DNA from: an uncultured Clostridia bacterium
Lineage (GTDB): Bacteria > Bacillota > Clostridia > Oscillospirales > Acutalibacteraceae
Reading direction: 5' to 3'
Assembly (NCBI GenBank): GCA_945912145.1
Contig: CAMEBF010000002.1
Span: forward strand, 124,001-188,000
DNA length: 64,000 nt
The translations under genes were made by a program, and so were the position numbers. The notes beneath the pieces were generated by a model. The model searched no databases, was not told the DNA's origin, and worked only from the letters and a program-made list of their open reading frames with translations. Of the stretch, positions 42,501 to 50,751 are shown piece after piece. Position 1 is the stretch's first letter; every line of letters starts with the position of its first letter.

Positions 42501-43369
42501 GCCATGCCGAGTTTTTTATTGTATTTATAGCGGCCGACTCTCGAGATGTCATAGCGATGCTCGTCGAAGAAGAGGCCTTCGAGGTAGTTTTTCGCCGTAT
42601 CGAGTGTGGGCGGCTCGCCGGGACGCAGCTTCTTGTAAACCTCAAGAAGCGCTTCGGCGGTATTCTGTGTATTGTCTTTTTCGAGTGTTGCCTTGATTCT
42701 GTCGTCGTAGCCGAAAAACTCGTCAATCTGCGCGCTGGTGTTCAGCGTGTTATCCTCCATAAAGCTGCCGAGAGCACGGATAAATGTCGTGATGCAGATC
42801 TTTCTCGTTTTGTCGATTCTGACATAGAAAACGTCGTTCTGATCCGTCTCATACTCAAGCCATGCGCCGCGGTTGGGAATCACGGTCGTGGCGAAGAGCT
42901 TTTTACCGGTCTTATCGCGGGACATATCGTAATACACACCGGGAGAACGAACCAGCTGCGAAATGATAACACGCTCGGCACCGTTGATCACGAACGTGCC
43001 GCTTTCTGTCATCTTGGGGAAGTCGCCCATGTAGACTTCGTTATCCTTGATTTCGCCAGTCTCCCTGTTGATCAGCCGCGCCGTAACCCGCAAAGGAACC
43101 GCGTAAGTTGCATCGCGCTCCTTACACTCCTTTACCGTATACTTGGGCTTGTCGTCCATCCGGTAATCGATGAATGAAAGAGACAGATTCCCCGAATAAT
43201 CCGTAATCTCGTCGATATCGCGGAACACCTCTCTCAAGCCCTTGTCAAGGAACCATTGATAAGAATCCTTCTGCACTTCAATCAGGTTGGGCATTTCCAT
43301 GACCTCATTGATGTGGGCAAAGCTCATTCTCGTCTTGTTTCCCTGCTTCACAGGTTTCACGTTGACCAT
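39560..43369 (-). CDS. rpoB: RNA polymerase beta subunit
   Basis: 1269 residues. Rifampicin pocket appears wild type ([20 protein letters not shown], then RLSALGPGG), so no resistance substitution is seen. The C-terminus carries an acidic extension of about 90 residues (e.g. [36 protein letters not shown]) after the conserved core. Own promoter at 43537-43565 with a leader of about 160 bases; rplJL is not upstream, metY is divergent. Confidence 0.98.
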   Translation of the reverse strand: MVNVKPVKQGNKTRMSFAHINEVMEMPNLIEVQKDSYQWFLDKGLREVFRDIDEITDYSGNLSLSFIDYRMDDKPKYTVKECKERDATYAVPLRVTARLINRETGEIKDNEVYMGDFPKMTESGTFVINGAERVIISQLVRSPGVYYDMSRDKTGKKLFATTVIPNRGAWLEYETDQNDVFYVRIDKTRKICITTFIRALGSFMEDNTLNTSAQIDEFFGYDDRIKATLEKDNTQNTAEALLEVYKKLRPGEPPTLDTAKNYLEGLFFDEHRYDISRVGRYKYNKKLGMADRLKFQVLAEPIADPTTGEILAEEGEKITKAKAYAIEQAGVDTAFINVDGKTVKIITTGMVDILPYLPEGITSEMLEDIGINEKVSYKALMSVLESCGDDKDSVMEALAKNCDLLIPKHIVLEDILASINYLNCLGSDVGSLDDIDHLGNRRIRSVGELLQNQVRIGFTRMERVVKERMSLQTQDGDKVTPQALINIRPVVAAIKEFFGSSPLSQFMDQNNPLAELTHKRRLSALGPGGLSRDRAGFEVRDVHYSHYGRMCPIETPEGPNIGLISSLATFARINKYGFVEAPFRRVDKETGRVLDEVEYMTADVEDEFMVAQANEPLDAEGHFVNDRVTVRFRDEFREIPASEADYMDVSPKMVVSVATAMIPFLENDDANRALMGSNMQKQAVPLLKTDSPIVGTGMEYKAAVDSGVAVIAKRAGTVTKVSADSIEITADDNTVDVYELIKFMRSNQGTCINQKPIVEAGQKVQEHEVIADGPATCDGEISLGKNALIGFMTWEGYNYEDAVLLNEKLVRDDVYTSIHIEEYEIEARDTKLGAEEITRDIPNVGEDALKDLDENGIIRIGAEVHSGDILVGKVTPKGETELTSEERLLRAIFGEKAREVRDTSLKVPHGEYGIVVDVEIFTRENSDELSPGVNKVVRCYIAQKRKISVGDKMAGRHGNKGVVSRILPQEDMPFLPDGTPLDIVLNPLGVPSRMNIGQVLEVTLGYACKKLGWKIMTPVFDGAHEADIVECLKEAGLSEDGKTVLYDGRTGQKFDNRVTVGIMYFLKLHHLVDDKIHARSTGPYSMVTQQPLGGKAQFGGQRFGEMEVWALEAYGAAYTLQEILTIKSDDVVGRVKTYEAIVKGQNVPKPGIPESFKVLIKELQSLCLDVKVLDENDEEIDLKQDFDDDGDYVPSEPNEIVNDMEGADGFGIEEAPDDDGDFGLFDDDEEDDEDYGAPALDSDEDDADLDDFAQNLGQFLENNADDDEY

Positions 43370-43536
43370 GAATCAATCACTCCGTTCTTTTAATTATCCA
43401 GTCATCAAAGCCAGTTTCCTTGAGAAAAACTGTAATTTTTACCGGTAACACGTCTTGATATTTCCGGAATTTGTGCTATAATTCCCCTATGTGATTTTCG
43501 TCAAAAGTATAGCATTCCATTATAGTACAGCTTATA

Positions 43537-43565
43537 ATTTTACACGATTCCCTGCAAGTTGTCAA
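43537..43565 (-). promoter_or_regulatory. rpoBC promoter
   Basis: Minus strand TTGACA, 17 bases, TAAAAT. Confidence 0.75.
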
Positions 43566-43722
43566 GGGATTTTTTTTATTTTTTTTAATAAAAATCAAAA
43601 AATAAAAAACAGCGTCGCTTTCTTTCAGCAAAAGTCGAGCTGCTATACCATTATATATAGAAACACACCGTCGAAAAAGGAAAAGAATGAAAAAAATTTT
43701 TCAGTTTTTTCAACTAAACCTA
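43566..43722. other. AT-rich spacer between divergent rpoB and metY promoters
   Basis: A- and T-runs (43570-43615) typical of UP-element/curved DNA upstream of strong promoters. No gene seen. Confidence 0.4.
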
Positions 43723-43735
43723 TTGACAAAGTAGG
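43719..43735 (+). promoter_or_regulatory. Possible Rrf2-type (CymR/IscR-like) operator over the metY -35
   Basis: CCTATTGACAAAGTAGG has CCTA and TAGG half-sites separated by 9 bases and covers the -35 hexamer. Rrf2 regulators of cysteine/Fe-S genes in Firmicutes use related CCTA..TAGG-like dyads. Assignment is inference from position and gene content. Confidence 0.45.
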
Positions 43736-43751
43736 AAATGTATGTTATACT
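43723..43751 (+). promoter_or_regulatory. metY promoter
   Basis: TTGACA (43723-43728), 17 bases, TATACT (43746-43751). Confidence 0.9.
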
Positions 43752-43783
43752 GCAATCACCCACTAAGGAAGTAGGTTTTGAAC

Positions 43784-43840
43784 ATGAAAAATCACTTTGA
43801 AGCCCTGGTACGGCAGAATTTCAGATTCGGGCGAATGTGA
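43784..43840 (+). CDS. Leader ORF (18 aa) upstream of metY
   Basis: ATG to TGA encodes MKNHFEALVRQNFRFGRM, 33 bases after the -10 and 68 bases before metY. A weak SD (GTAGG) precedes it. The last third of the ORF (43819-43828) pairs perfectly with 43887-43896, directly in front of the metY SD. This is the layout of a translated leader controlling downstream translation; the amino-acid content (four Arg/Phe pairs, Met last, no Cys) does not give an obvious sensing residue. Confidence 0.45.
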   Translation: MKNHFEALVRQNFRFGRM

Positions 43841-43896
43841 AGCTCCCCTGTTTCCCGTAAGCCAAAACACAATCAAAAATAATTCTGAATCTGAAA
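43819..43896 (+). promoter_or_regulatory. Leader hairpin linking the leader ORF to the metY ribosome binding site
   Basis: TTTCAGATTC (43819-43828) is the reverse complement of GAATCTGAAA (43887-43896); the latter abuts GGAAAG, the metY SD. Loop of 58 bases. A ribosome on the leader ORF would open the stem. Confidence 0.5.
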
Positions 43897-43908
43897 GGAA
43901 AGATCATC

Positions 43909-45192
43909 ATGAGCAACTATAAATTTGAAACAATCCAGGTACACGCAGGGCAGGAAAATCCCGATCCCGCAACAGACGCAAGAGCCGTCCCGATTTACGC
44001 CACCACCTCTTATGTTTTTAAGGATTCCGCGCAGGCGGCAGGCCGCTTCGGCCTGACGGAAGGCGGCAACATCTACACAAGACTGATGAACCCGACCTCT
44101 GACGTTTTTGAAAAGAGAATCGCGGCACTCGAAGGCGGCATCGGCGCACTGGCAACGGCATCCGGCTCAGCAGCCATCACCTATGCGGTGCAGAATATCG
44201 CACTCGCCGGCGACCACATCGTCTCCTCGATGAATCTTTACGGCGGCACCTACAACCTCTTCGCCAATACGCTGCGCGATCAGGGAATCGAAACAACATT
44301 TGTCGATCCTCATAATCCCGAAAATTTTGAGAATGCTATCAAGGAAAACACGAAGCTCCTCTACGCGGAGACGCTCGGCAATCCCAATTCGGACGTCATC
44401 GACCTGAAAGCCATCGCCGACATCGCGCACAAGCACGGCATTCCGTTCATCGTGGACAGCACATTCGCAACGCCCTATCTGCTTCGTCCGATTGAATACG
44501 GCGTAGACGTCGTCGTGCATTCCGCCACGAAGTTCATCGGCGGACACGGTTCCGTCATGGGCGGTGTCATCGTAGACGCCGGCAAGTTCGACTGGGCGCA
44601 GAATGATAAATTCCCCGGGCTCTCCAAGCCCAATCCGTCGTATCACGGCGTGGTCTTCACCGAGGCGTGCGGCAATGCGGCGTACATCCTGAAGATTCGC
44701 ACCACGCTGATAAGAGATCAGGGCGCGACCATCTCGCCGTTCAACTCTTTCCTGCTGATTCAGGGACTCGAAACGCTCTCGCTGCGCGTCGAGAGACATG
44801 TTGAAAACGCACTCAAGGTTGTGGACTTCCTCAAGAATCACCCGCAGGTGGAAAAAGTCAATCACCCGTCGCTTGCAACGGGACGCGAAAAAGAGCTGTA
44901 TGACGAGTATTTCCCGAACGGAGCCGCCTCGATCTTCACGTTTGAAATCAAGGGCGACGCCGAAAAGGCTCGGAAATTCACAGAATCGCTTGAGCTGTTC
45001 TCGCTGCTCGCCAACGTCGCGGACGTCAAATCTCTTGTTATTCATCCCGCATCTACGACGCATTCGCAGCTCTCCGAAGAGGAATTGCTTGCAAGTGGCA
45101 TCAAGCCGAACACCATCCGTCTTTCGATCGGCACGGAGCACATCGACGACATCATCGCCGATCTCGAGCACGGTTTTGAAGCTGTGAAATAA
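43909..45192 (+). CDS. metY: O-acetylhomoserine sulfhydrylase (MetY)
   Basis: 427 residues, length typical of MetY rather than the ~380-residue CGS/CBL branch. PLP-dependent Cys/Met metabolism fold: [20 protein letters not shown] near the N-terminus, PLP lysine in [16 protein letters not shown], and [16 protein letters not shown] at the C-terminus. Makes homocysteine from O-acetylhomoserine and sulfide; related enzymes can act on O-acetylserine. First structural gene of a sulfur locus with nifS/iscU. Confidence 0.93.
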   Translation: MSNYKFETIQVHAGQENPDPATDARAVPIYATTSYVFKDSAQAAGRFGLTEGGNIYTRLMNPTSDVFEKRIAALEGGIGALATASGSAAITYAVQNIALAGDHIVSSMNLYGGTYNLFANTLRDQGIETTFVDPHNPENFENAIKENTKLLYAETLGNPNSDVIDLKAIADIAHKHGIPFIVDSTFATPYLLRPIEYGVDVVVHSATKFIGGHGSVMGGVIVDAGKFDWAQNDKFPGLSKPNPSYHGVVFTEACGNAAYILKIRTTLIRDQGATISPFNSFLLIQGLETLSLRVERHVENALKVVDFLKNHPQVEKVNHPSLATGREKELYDEYFPNGAASIFTFEIKGDAEKARKFTESLELFSLLANVADVKSLVIHPASTTHSQLSEEELLASGIKPNTIRLSIGTEHIDDIIADLEHGFEAVK

Positions 45193-45218
45193 AAAACAAA
45201 ACCATAAACGGCACAAGG

Positions 45219-45262
45219 GCAGAATGCGCATGATTTCCGAATTGTGCATTCTGCTTTCTTTG
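45219..45262 (+). terminator. Terminator/attenuator between metY and nifS
   Basis: GCAGAATGCGCA / TGTGCATTCTGC 12-bp stem followed by TTTCTTTGTTTT; read-through could connect the genes, as no clear second promoter is seen. Confidence 0.65.
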
Positions 45263-45293
45263 TTTTGCCTGACAGAAAGAAAGGGAAAGGAAA

Positions 45294-46484
45294 ATGAAAA
45301 TTTATGCCGACAATGCGGCCACCACAAAAATGAGCCGAACCGCCATTGACGCGATGCTGCCCTATATGGAGACAATCTACGGCAATCCGTCAAGTCTGCA
45401 CGCCATCGGACAAGAGGCGGCGGAAGCGTTGCTCTCCGCGAGAGAATCCGTCGCAAAAAATCTCGGTTGTCTGCCCACGGAGATCACGTTTACCTCCGGC
45501 GGCAGCGAAGCGGATAATCAGGCCATTCGCTCTGCGGCAGCCATCGGCGCCAGAAAAGGGAAAAAGCATATCATCTCCACCGCCTTTGAGCATCACGCGG
45601 TTCTGCACACCCTGAAACGCCTCGAAAAAGAGGGATTCGAGGTGACACTGCTTGATGTGCATCAAGACGGTATTGTTTTACCGCAGGAGTTAGCGGCAAC
45701 TATCCGGGAGGACACCTGTCTCGTCACGATCATGTACGCCAACAACGAGATCGGCACCATTCAGCCCATCGCCGAGCTCGGTAAAATCTGCAAGGAAAAA
45801 GGCGTGCTGTTCCATACCGACGCGGTGCAGGCGGTCGGCCATCTGCCGATCAACGTTAAGGAAGAAAACATCGATATGCTCTCGCTCTCCGCGCATAAAT
45901 TCCACGGGCCGAAAGGCGTCGGCGTGCTGTATGCGCGCAAGGGCATTCCGCTGACGAATATCATAGACGGCGGCGCGCAGGAACGCGGCAAACGCGCCGG
46001 CACGGAAAATCTGCCGGCCATTATGGGCATGACCGCGGCGCTCGACGAAGCCGTCAAAAACATCGACGAAAACGCAAAGAAAATCATTCCGCTGCGTGAC
46101 AGGCTAATTGACGGGCTTTCGACGATTCCGCACTCCTGTCTCAACGGCGACAGAACTAAGCGTCTGCCCGGCAATGTCAATATGTGCTTTGAGGGCATCG
46201 AGGGAGAATCGCTTCTGCTCCTGCTCGACGCGAAAGGCATCTGTGCTTCGTCCGGCTCCGCCTGCACGTCCGGCTCACTCGACCCGAGTCATGTGCTTTT
46301 AGCCATCGGACTGCCGCATGAAGTCGCGCACGGCTCGCTGCGTCTGACCATCAACGAAGAAACCACACAGGAAGAAATTGACTATATCATTCAATCCGTC
46401 CGCGAGGTGGTGGAATACTTACGTTCCATCTCCCCCGTCTGGCACGATTTACAGGAGGGAAAAAGACAGTATGTTATACAGTGA
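45294..46484 (+). CDS. nifS: Cysteine desulfurase (NifS/IscS type)
   Basis: 396 residues. PLP lysine in [16 protein letters not shown], catalytic Cys loop [20 protein letters not shown] with the long-loop spacing of group I (NifS/IscS) enzymes. Supplies persulfide sulfur to the downstream scaffold. GGAAAGGAAA precedes ATG. Its end overlaps iscU by 14 bases. Confidence 0.95.
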   Translation: MKIYADNAATTKMSRTAIDAMLPYMETIYGNPSSLHAIGQEAAEALLSARESVAKNLGCLPTEITFTSGGSEADNQAIRSAAAIGARKGKKHIISTAFEHHAVLHTLKRLEKEGFEVTLLDVHQDGIVLPQELAATIREDTCLVTIMYANNEIGTIQPIAELGKICKEKGVLFHTDAVQAVGHLPINVKEENIDMLSLSAHKFHGPKGVGVLYARKGIPLTNIIDGGAQERGKRAGTENLPAIMGMTAALDEAVKNIDENAKKIIPLRDRLIDGLSTIPHSCLNGDRTKRLPGNVNMCFEGIEGESLLLLLDAKGICASSGSACTSGSLDPSHVLLAIGLPHEVAHGSLRLTINEETTQEEIDYIIQSVREVVEYLRSISPVWHDLQEGKRQYVIQ

Positions 46485-46899
46485 AAAAGTCATGGATCAT
46501 TTTCAGCACCCGCGCAACGTCGGCACGATTGAGGACGCGGACGGCGTAGGCGAAGTCGGCAACGCCAAATGCGGAGACATCATGAAGATCTACCTCAAGA
46601 TTAAAGACGGCGTGATCGAGGACTGCAAGTTCAACACGTTCGGCTGCGGCTCCGCCATCGCGACAAGCAGCATGGCGACAGAAATGATTAAGGGACAAAA
46701 GGTCGAGGACGCGCTTCAGCTCTCAAACAAAGCGGTTGTCGAAGCACTCGACGGTCTGCCCGCACACAAGATTCATTGCTCCGTCTTGGCTGAGGAAGCT
46801 GTCAAGGCCGCCGTCAAGGATTACTACGACAAAAACGGTATCGCCTACGATCCTACGCTCTTCACATCCTGCGACGGCGACTGCGAACATTGCGGATAA
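46471..46899 (+). CDS. iscU: IscU/NifU-type Fe-S cluster scaffold
   Basis: 142 residues from ATG 46471 ([18 protein letters not shown]), AGGAGG 12 bases upstream. Three ligand cysteines with Asp: [42 protein letters not shown]-terminal tail [10 protein letters not shown] adds a CxxxCxxC motif beyond the core, as in some anaerobe NifU-like proteins. Coupled to nifS. Confidence 0.95.
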   Translation: MLYSEKVMDHFQHPRNVGTIEDADGVGEVGNAKCGDIMKIYLKIKDGVIEDCKFNTFGCGSAIATSSMATEMIKGQKVEDALQLSNKAVVEALDGLPAHKIHCSVLAEEAVKAAVKDYYDKNGIAYDPTLFTSCDGDCEHCG

Positions 46900-46913
46900 T
46901 TCCATAAAACAAC

Positions 46914-46942
46914 AAAAAACGCTGCCCATGGCGGCGTTTTTG
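46914..46942 (+). terminator. Terminator of metY-nifS-iscU
   Basis: AAAAACGC/GCGTTTTT with inner GCC/GGC and loop CAT; ends in T5. A-run on the other side makes it bidirectional. Confidence 0.8.
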
Positions 46943-46975
46943 CTATCTTCTATGATCTGTTTCTGAAGGAAAGTA

Positions 46976-47326
46976 CTATTTCTGATTGGCTTTCGCCGTG
47001 TTAAGAGAAGCGATTAACATTCGCTTTATCTCTTCTGCAAGCGTAATTAGTTTATCAAAATCATATTCGATAAGTTGCGTTCTTTTCAATAATGTCAACC
47101 AATAAATGCTTTCACCGGTCTCTTTTAATGATATATGTAATTTAGAAATAAAATCGGCTTTACTGTTGCCATATATCGCTTCATTTATATTGGCACCTAC
47201 GCTTGTTGCACTACGCAGTAACTGCTTTGCAATTGTTGTATCTTTTCTCGTCTTTGAAAATTCCTCATAAAACATTACTACCATAGTAGCAAAGTCAAGA
47301 GATTTCTCAAGTAAAGGACTGCTCAT
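46976..47326 (-). CDS. Four-helix-bundle protein (S23/IVS-encoded family)
   Basis: 116 residues. SVGANINEAIYGNSKADFISKLHISLKETGESIYWL is the core of the four-helix-bundle family first met as 23S rRNA intervening-sequence ORFs (pieces: SVGANINEAI, ISLKETGES). The gene is visibly AT-richer than its neighbours and lies in an island with a tRNA and repeats, suggesting transfer. No rRNA gene is near. Function unknown; proposed to bind nucleic acid or act in retroelement contexts in some taxa. Confidence 0.88.
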   Translation of the reverse strand: MSSPLLEKSLDFATMVVMFYEEFSKTRKDTTIAKQLLRSATSVGANINEAIYGNSKADFISKLHISLKETGESIYWLTLLKRTQLIEYDFDKLITLAEEIKRMLIASLNTAKANQK

Positions 47327-47437
47327 ACCATCACCTCTGCTGACAGTATAACATTACATCAGAATTTTATCAACACTTTGCTTGCAATATGCTGCGTCTC
47401 TTCAATAGTTTAAAATCATATCAATTCCATTATAATT

Positions 47438-47541
47438 GCTTTGCGAAGCAAAGCCACCGATTCTTTTCACTCTTCACTCTTCGTTTTTCTCTGGAAAAGT
47501 CGCAAGAGAAGAGAAAAGAGAAGAACGAAAAGTGAAAAGAG
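47438..47541. repeat. Imperfect palindromic repeat element beside tRNA-Val
   Basis: A small hairpin GCTTTGC-GAA-GCAAAGC (47438-47454) is followed by arms 47463-47491 and 47511-47539 that are reverse complements with about five mismatches in 29 (C/T-rich CACTCTTCACTCTTCG against its partner). Same style as the 120-bp element at 24152-24271 but different sequence. Confidence 0.5.
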
Positions 47542-47548
47542 AAGAAAA

Positions 47549-47590
47549 CCAAAAAGAAAAGTCACACTTTCGTGCGACTTTTCTTTTTGG
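47549..47590 (-). terminator. Terminator of tRNA-Val, overlapping its CCA end
   Basis: CCAAAAAGAAAAGTC and GACTTTTCTTTTTGG form a 15-bp perfect outer stem with further inner pairing and loop TTTC. Strong in both directions. Confidence 0.85.
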
Positions 47591-47664
47591 TGGAGACTGG
47601 CGGGCTCGAACCGCCGACCTCCTGCGTGTGAAGCAGGCACTCTAACCAGCTGAGCTAAGCCTCC
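47588..47664 (-). tRNA. tRNA-Val (anticodon CAC), CCA encoded
   Basis: Cloverleaf on the minus strand: acceptor GGAGGCT/AGTCTCC (one G-T), D arm GCTC/GAGT, anticodon arm CCTGC-TTCACAC-GCAGG, T arm GGCGG-TTCGAGC-CCGCC, discriminator A, then CCA. CAC in the loop reads GUG valine codons. Confidence 0.95.
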
Positions 47665-47674
47665 ATCGTGCATT

Positions 47675-47703
47675 AGTATAGCACGATTTGCCGACGGAAT
47701 CAA
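47675..47703 (-). promoter_or_regulatory. tRNA-Val promoter
   Basis: Minus strand TTGATT, 17 bases, TATACT, ending 11 bases before the tRNA. Confidence 0.75.
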
Positions 47704-47838
47704 GTCAAGAATGCAAATATTTTTAATTTTTTTTATTTTGCCGCATTCTTTCCCGAAACTTTATATTTTTTTCCCTTTCTTTTTTTCTTTCCCGATTATA
47801 ATTAAATCGTAAAATGCACAAGTGAAAGGAAAATGAAT

Positions 47839-48966
47839 ATGAAAAAACTCCTGCGTGTTCTGATTGCTCTCGTTCTCTCGTTATGCGTCGCCGTCGGTCT
47901 TATCAGCGTCCTCCATAAAACAACGAATCTTCATGCCGAGGCGCTGAATATCAAAACAATTCAAACGACGCTCGAAAACAGCGGTCGGTTTCAGACCGAA
48001 TCCGTTGAGCAGGAAGACGGTCACTTTGATATGATCCTTTCCCTCGACAAAGAAAACGGACAGAGCGTCGCCGACGTATCCTTCTCCGATTACGGAAACG
48101 AATCAGCCGACATCGTATCCTATACCTTTTCGAAAGAATCTGCGCTGGCAAACGAAAAGGACATACGCTGGGGATTTTCCTTACTGATGGACGCCATCGG
48201 CAGCGAGCTGACGGACGAAATCTGGCAGGACATCATGGAAATCGCCACAAAAAACGAGCAGGTCAATCCGCTTGGCAACGACTATGACGGCTTTTCCGAC
48301 GACAAAAAGGCGTTCTTCATGATCTACGCCGATCTGGGAGACACGGTTCAGATTGATATACACTCACTTTCTTCAAATAATGATAACAGTTCTCATTTTC
48401 AACCCAATAACGCGACGTTGCCGTGGAATCTGATTGTAGTCAATCCATGGAACGCATTGCCGGAGAACGCAGAACCGGAACTGCTCGAGCTCTCCAACGG
48501 AGAACGGATCGACAGCCGTATCTATCCCGATCTTCAGCAGATGTTTGACGATGCGAGAGCCGACGGGCTCGACCCGGAAGTGACGTCGGGCTACCGTTCA
48601 CGAAAAAAACAGCAGGAGCTTTTCGATGACAAGGTGCAATCCTACCGCGACGAGGGATTCTCCAAGCGAACAGCAAAAACTTTAGCTCGAAAATGGGTGT
48701 CCGAACCGGGCTACAGCGAGCATGAAACCGGGCTCGCGCTCGACATCAACGCCAGAGAGGGCAGCAGTGCCGCCGTATACGAATGGCTCGCCGAAAACAG
48801 CAGCCGCTACGGCTTTATTCTCCGCTATCCCGCAGACAAAACCGACATCACGGGCATCGACTACGAACCGTGGCATTTCCGCTACGTCGGACCGGAGGCA
48901 GCCGCCTATATCACCGAACAAAATTTGACGCTCGAAGAATATCTCGAACAGTCGGCGAAAAACTGA
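47839..48966 (+). CDS. D-alanyl-D-alanine carboxypeptidase, VanY/M15B family
   Basis: 375 residues from ATG 47839 (GAAAGGAAA 5-9 bases upstream; ATG 47833 also possible). Signal peptide or anchor LLRVLIALVLSLCVAVGLIS, a unique N-terminal domain to about 195, then a peptidase domain: SGYRSRKKQQELF, SEHETGLALDI (Zn His and Asp) and EPWHFRYVG (Zn His, with Glu before it). Trims D-Ala from peptidoglycan stems outside the membrane. No vanS/vanR neighbours, so a housekeeping or low-level tolerance role is likelier than vancomycin resistance. Confidence 0.9.
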   Translation: MKKLLRVLIALVLSLCVAVGLISVLHKTTNLHAEALNIKTIQTTLENSGRFQTESVEQEDGHFDMILSLDKENGQSVADVSFSDYGNESADIVSYTFSKESALANEKDIRWGFSLLMDAIGSELTDEIWQDIMEIATKNEQVNPLGNDYDGFSDDKKAFFMIYADLGDTVQIDIHSLSSNNDNSSHFQPNNATLPWNLIVVNPWNALPENAEPELLELSNGERIDSRIYPDLQQMFDDARADGLDPEVTSGYRSRKKQQELFDDKVQSYRDEGFSKRTAKTLARKWVSEPGYSEHETGLALDINAREGSSAAVYEWLAENSSRYGFILRYPADKTDITGIDYEPWHFRYVGPEAAAYITEQNLTLEEYLEQSAKN

Positions 48967-48989
48967 ATCTCCCCATAACAGCCTTTTTC

Positions 48990-49018
48990 TTGACAGAATT
49001 CGACCGATATGTTATCAT
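48990..49018 (+). promoter_or_regulatory. Promoter of the 27-aa hydrophobic peptide (toxin-like) mRNA
   Basis: TTGACA, 17 bases, TATCAT. Followed by a leader homologous to that of the opposite-strand RNA. Confidence 0.8.
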
Positions 49019-49048
49019 GAAGCAGGTCAAGAGGCAACAGAAGCGGTT

Positions 49049-49077
49049 AGCACACCAAGCGAAAGCGAGGTGATGCT
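49049..49077 (+). promoter_or_regulatory. Hairpin masking the toxin-like SD
   Basis: AGCACACC (49049-49056) pairs with GGTG-A-TGCT (49069-49077), one bulge, inner GC-GAAA-GC. It covers GAGGTGA (49067-49073), the only SD. Confidence 0.65.
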
Positions 49078-49079
49078 CT

Positions 49080-49163
49080 ATGGTGACAGTACTTTTTCTT
49101 TTGTTGGTCTTTATTCTACATAAAGATTCAAAGTCAATTACCGTAACCATCAGAAAAAAATAA
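49080..49163 (+). CDS. Small hydrophobic peptide, type I toxin-like (27 aa)
   Basis: MVTVLFLLLVFILHKDSKSI plus a basic tail TVTIRKK: one short membrane helix followed by charged residues, the build of type I toxins. SD GAGGTGA is 6 bases upstream but lies in a hairpin. Its 3' end overlaps the terminator of a convergent RNA. An alternative ORF at 49073 in another frame has no spacing from the SD. Family not identified by search. Confidence 0.65.
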   Translation: MVTVLFLLLVFILHKDSKSITVTIRKK

Positions 49164-49238
49164 CCGCCCTGTTGGCGCACAGAGCAGTTATTATAAAATT
49201 ATTGTTCTTCGGCTAACCGCTTTGAACGGTTACCTCTT
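49150..49238 (-). ncRNA. Convergent small RNA, candidate antitoxin
   Basis: A consensus promoter (49245-49273), about 88 bases of transcript, and a 13-bp terminator hairpin (49160-49191) ending in T7. No ORF. It is antisense to the end and 3' region of the 27-aa peptide mRNA. Confidence 0.65.
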
Positions 49239-49244
49239 GGCTTT

Positions 49245-49273
49245 ATTATAAATCAAAAATCCTCTTTTGTCAA
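49245..49273 (-). promoter_or_regulatory. Promoter of the antisense RNA
   Basis: Minus strand TTGACA, 17 bases, TATAAT: perfect consensus. Confidence 0.85.
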
Positions 49274-49371
49274 GTCGCGGTTCTGAAAAGTTCCGTGACT
49301 TTTATTGTTGACCGAACAGGAAAACTATGCTACAATCAATCATGAAATATAATGCGAAACGAGGGTTTCTC

Positions 49372-50121
49372 ATGTCCGGAAAGAAGAAAATCATCGCCGC
49401 CGTATGCGCGGCTTCCGTCGTGTGTCTTGCCGCCGTCGTAACCGAGTTCGCCGTTCTTTCGGGAGACGGACCATTTACAGGCAAAGTGACCGACGACGCC
49501 GGGAACGGCATCGCGAACGTCAGCGTGACCGACGGCCGCAACGTGGTCAAGACCGACGCAAACGGCGCGTTTACGCTCAAGGGCTTCCGTAAAAGCCACT
49601 TTGTGACCGTGACCGTTCCGGCGGGATATCAGGCGAAAACATACTATCTCCCCATTGAAAAAGACCGGCAAAGTTACGATTTTGTGCTGACCGAATCCGA
49701 GCTGACAGGGCAGACGGCGCACAGCTTCCTGCAAATTTCCGATATAGAGATCGGCGCAGGCGGCACCGGCGACATCTGCTATGAGGACGACCTGAAACGT
49801 CACATACAGGATATGAACACCGACACGATGGGCTGCACCGTTTACTACACCATCGGCAACCACGATTATGTGGACGGCGCGATCGCGTTCACGGCACCCT
49901 ACATCGGCAAAGGCGCTCAGACCGTAGAATCAACACCCGTTATCAACGGCGACGAAGTGATTTTCGGTGCGTCGGACGGTTATATTTACTGCGTCGAGAA
50001 AACCTCGGGAAAAATCCTACAAAAATATGATGCCGGCTCCCCTGTTTTCGGCAAGGTGATCGTCAGCGGCTCCTCCCTGATCGCCGGCACATTGGACGGA
50101 AAGGTCGTTTGCTTCTCATGA
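49372..50121 (+). pseudogene. Internally deleted calcineurin-like phosphoesterase with PQQ-type C-terminus (in-frame remnant)
   Basis: 249 residues from ATG 49372 (SD GAGGG). Signal/anchor segment, then a carboxypeptidase-regulatory-like domain (FTGKVTDDAGNGIANVSVTD) and phosphoesterase pieces LQISDIEIGAGGTG|DICYEDDLKRHIQDMN and YYTIGNHDYVDG, followed at once by VINGDEVIFGASDGYIYCVE, a PQQ/beta-propeller-like segment. The stretch normally lying between metal motif 1 and DICYED, and the several hundred residues after GNHD including GHxH, are absent. It stays open, so it may be a shrunken protein rather than a dead gene, but it cannot be an active phosphoesterase. Confidence 0.6.
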
Positions 50122-50657
50122 AACTGTTAATTGCTTCCGACATCCACGGCTCGGCGTATTACTGCCGTAAGCTGCTCGATGCCTTTCAGACCGAAAAAGC
50201 CGACAAGCTCCTGCTGTTGGGCGATATTCTCTATCACGGGCCGCGCAACGATCTGCCGCGCGAATACGCACCCAAAGAGGTCATCGCGCTGCTCAATCCC
50301 TTGAAAGACAGGATTTACTGTGTCCGCGGCAACTGCGATTCCGAGGTCGATCAGATGGTGCTGTCGTTTCCGATTCTCGCCGACTACGCCGTGTTCCCGT
50401 TCGGCAGCCATGCGATCTACGCGACGCACGGCCATGTCTTCCACGAAAACAATCTGCCGCCTCTTGCGGACGGCGACATTCTGCTGCACGGTCATACCCA
50501 TATTCCGAAGTGCATCCGCCACGAACGCTATACCTATCTGAATCCCGGTTCCGTCTCCCTGCCGAAAGAAAACAGCCCTCACAGCTATATCCGTTTCGAC
50601 GGCGAACACTTCGATTGGGTCGATTTAGATACAGGTGAAACCTATTTGCACTTTTGA
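50118..50657 (+). CDS. yfcE: YfcE-family phosphodiesterase
   Basis: 179 residues; ATG overlaps the preceding stop (ATGA). Motifs SDIHGS, LLGDILYHGPRND, VRGNCDSEVD, THGH, LHGHTHIP, LNPGSVSLPKE. Insert YHGPRNDLPREY and the GNCDSEVDQM pattern match E. coli YfcE more closely than the 5819 paralogue. Metal-dependent phosphodiesterase, substrate unknown. Confidence 0.92.
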   Translation: MKLLIASDIHGSAYYCRKLLDAFQTEKADKLLLLGDILYHGPRNDLPREYAPKEVIALLNPLKDRIYCVRGNCDSEVDQMVLSFPILADYAVFPFGSHAIYATHGHVFHENNLPPLADGDILLHGHTHIPKCIRHERYTYLNPGSVSLPKENSPHSYIRFDGEHFDWVDLDTGETYLHF

Positions 50658-50709
50658 TGAAAAAAATTTTATATTTTTTATAAAAACAGTAGAAATTCCA
50701 CAAAAACCA

Positions 50710-50718
50710 TGTTATAAT
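50710..50718 (+). promoter_or_regulatory. Extended -10 promoter of the sugar symporter gene
   Basis: TGTTATAAT, with only a weak -35 (TAGAAA, 17 bases upstream). Confidence 0.5.
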
Positions 50719-50751
50719 AATGCAATCTACGGTTGAGAAAGGGTGTTTGCA

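Larger units (their letters stand above)
49028..49239. repeat. Inverted repeat flanking the toxin-like ORF
   Basis: CAAGAGGCAAC..AAGCGGTTAGC (49028-49051) recurs inverted as GCTAACCGCTT..GTTACCTCTTG (49212-49239). The two convergent RNAs therefore begin with nearly the same leader, and a read-through toxin mRNA could pair its 5' and 3' ends. Confidence 0.75.

Noticed and set aside
41069-43177. 702-codon open frame antisense to rpoB
   Set aside because: Same reason as the rpoC shadow; composition is His/Arg/Val-rich as expected of an antisense frame.
43600-43766. Possible ORF in the AT-rich rpoB-metY spacer
   Set aside because: Lys/Phe-rich low-complexity reading without SD, running through the metY promoter.
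47839-48966. Vancomycin resistance gene
   Set aside because: VanY-like fold only; no vanH, vanA or vanX homologues nearby.
49073-49123. 16-codon ORF from ATG 49073
   Set aside because: Starts directly on the SD with no spacer; the 49080 frame gives the membrane helix.
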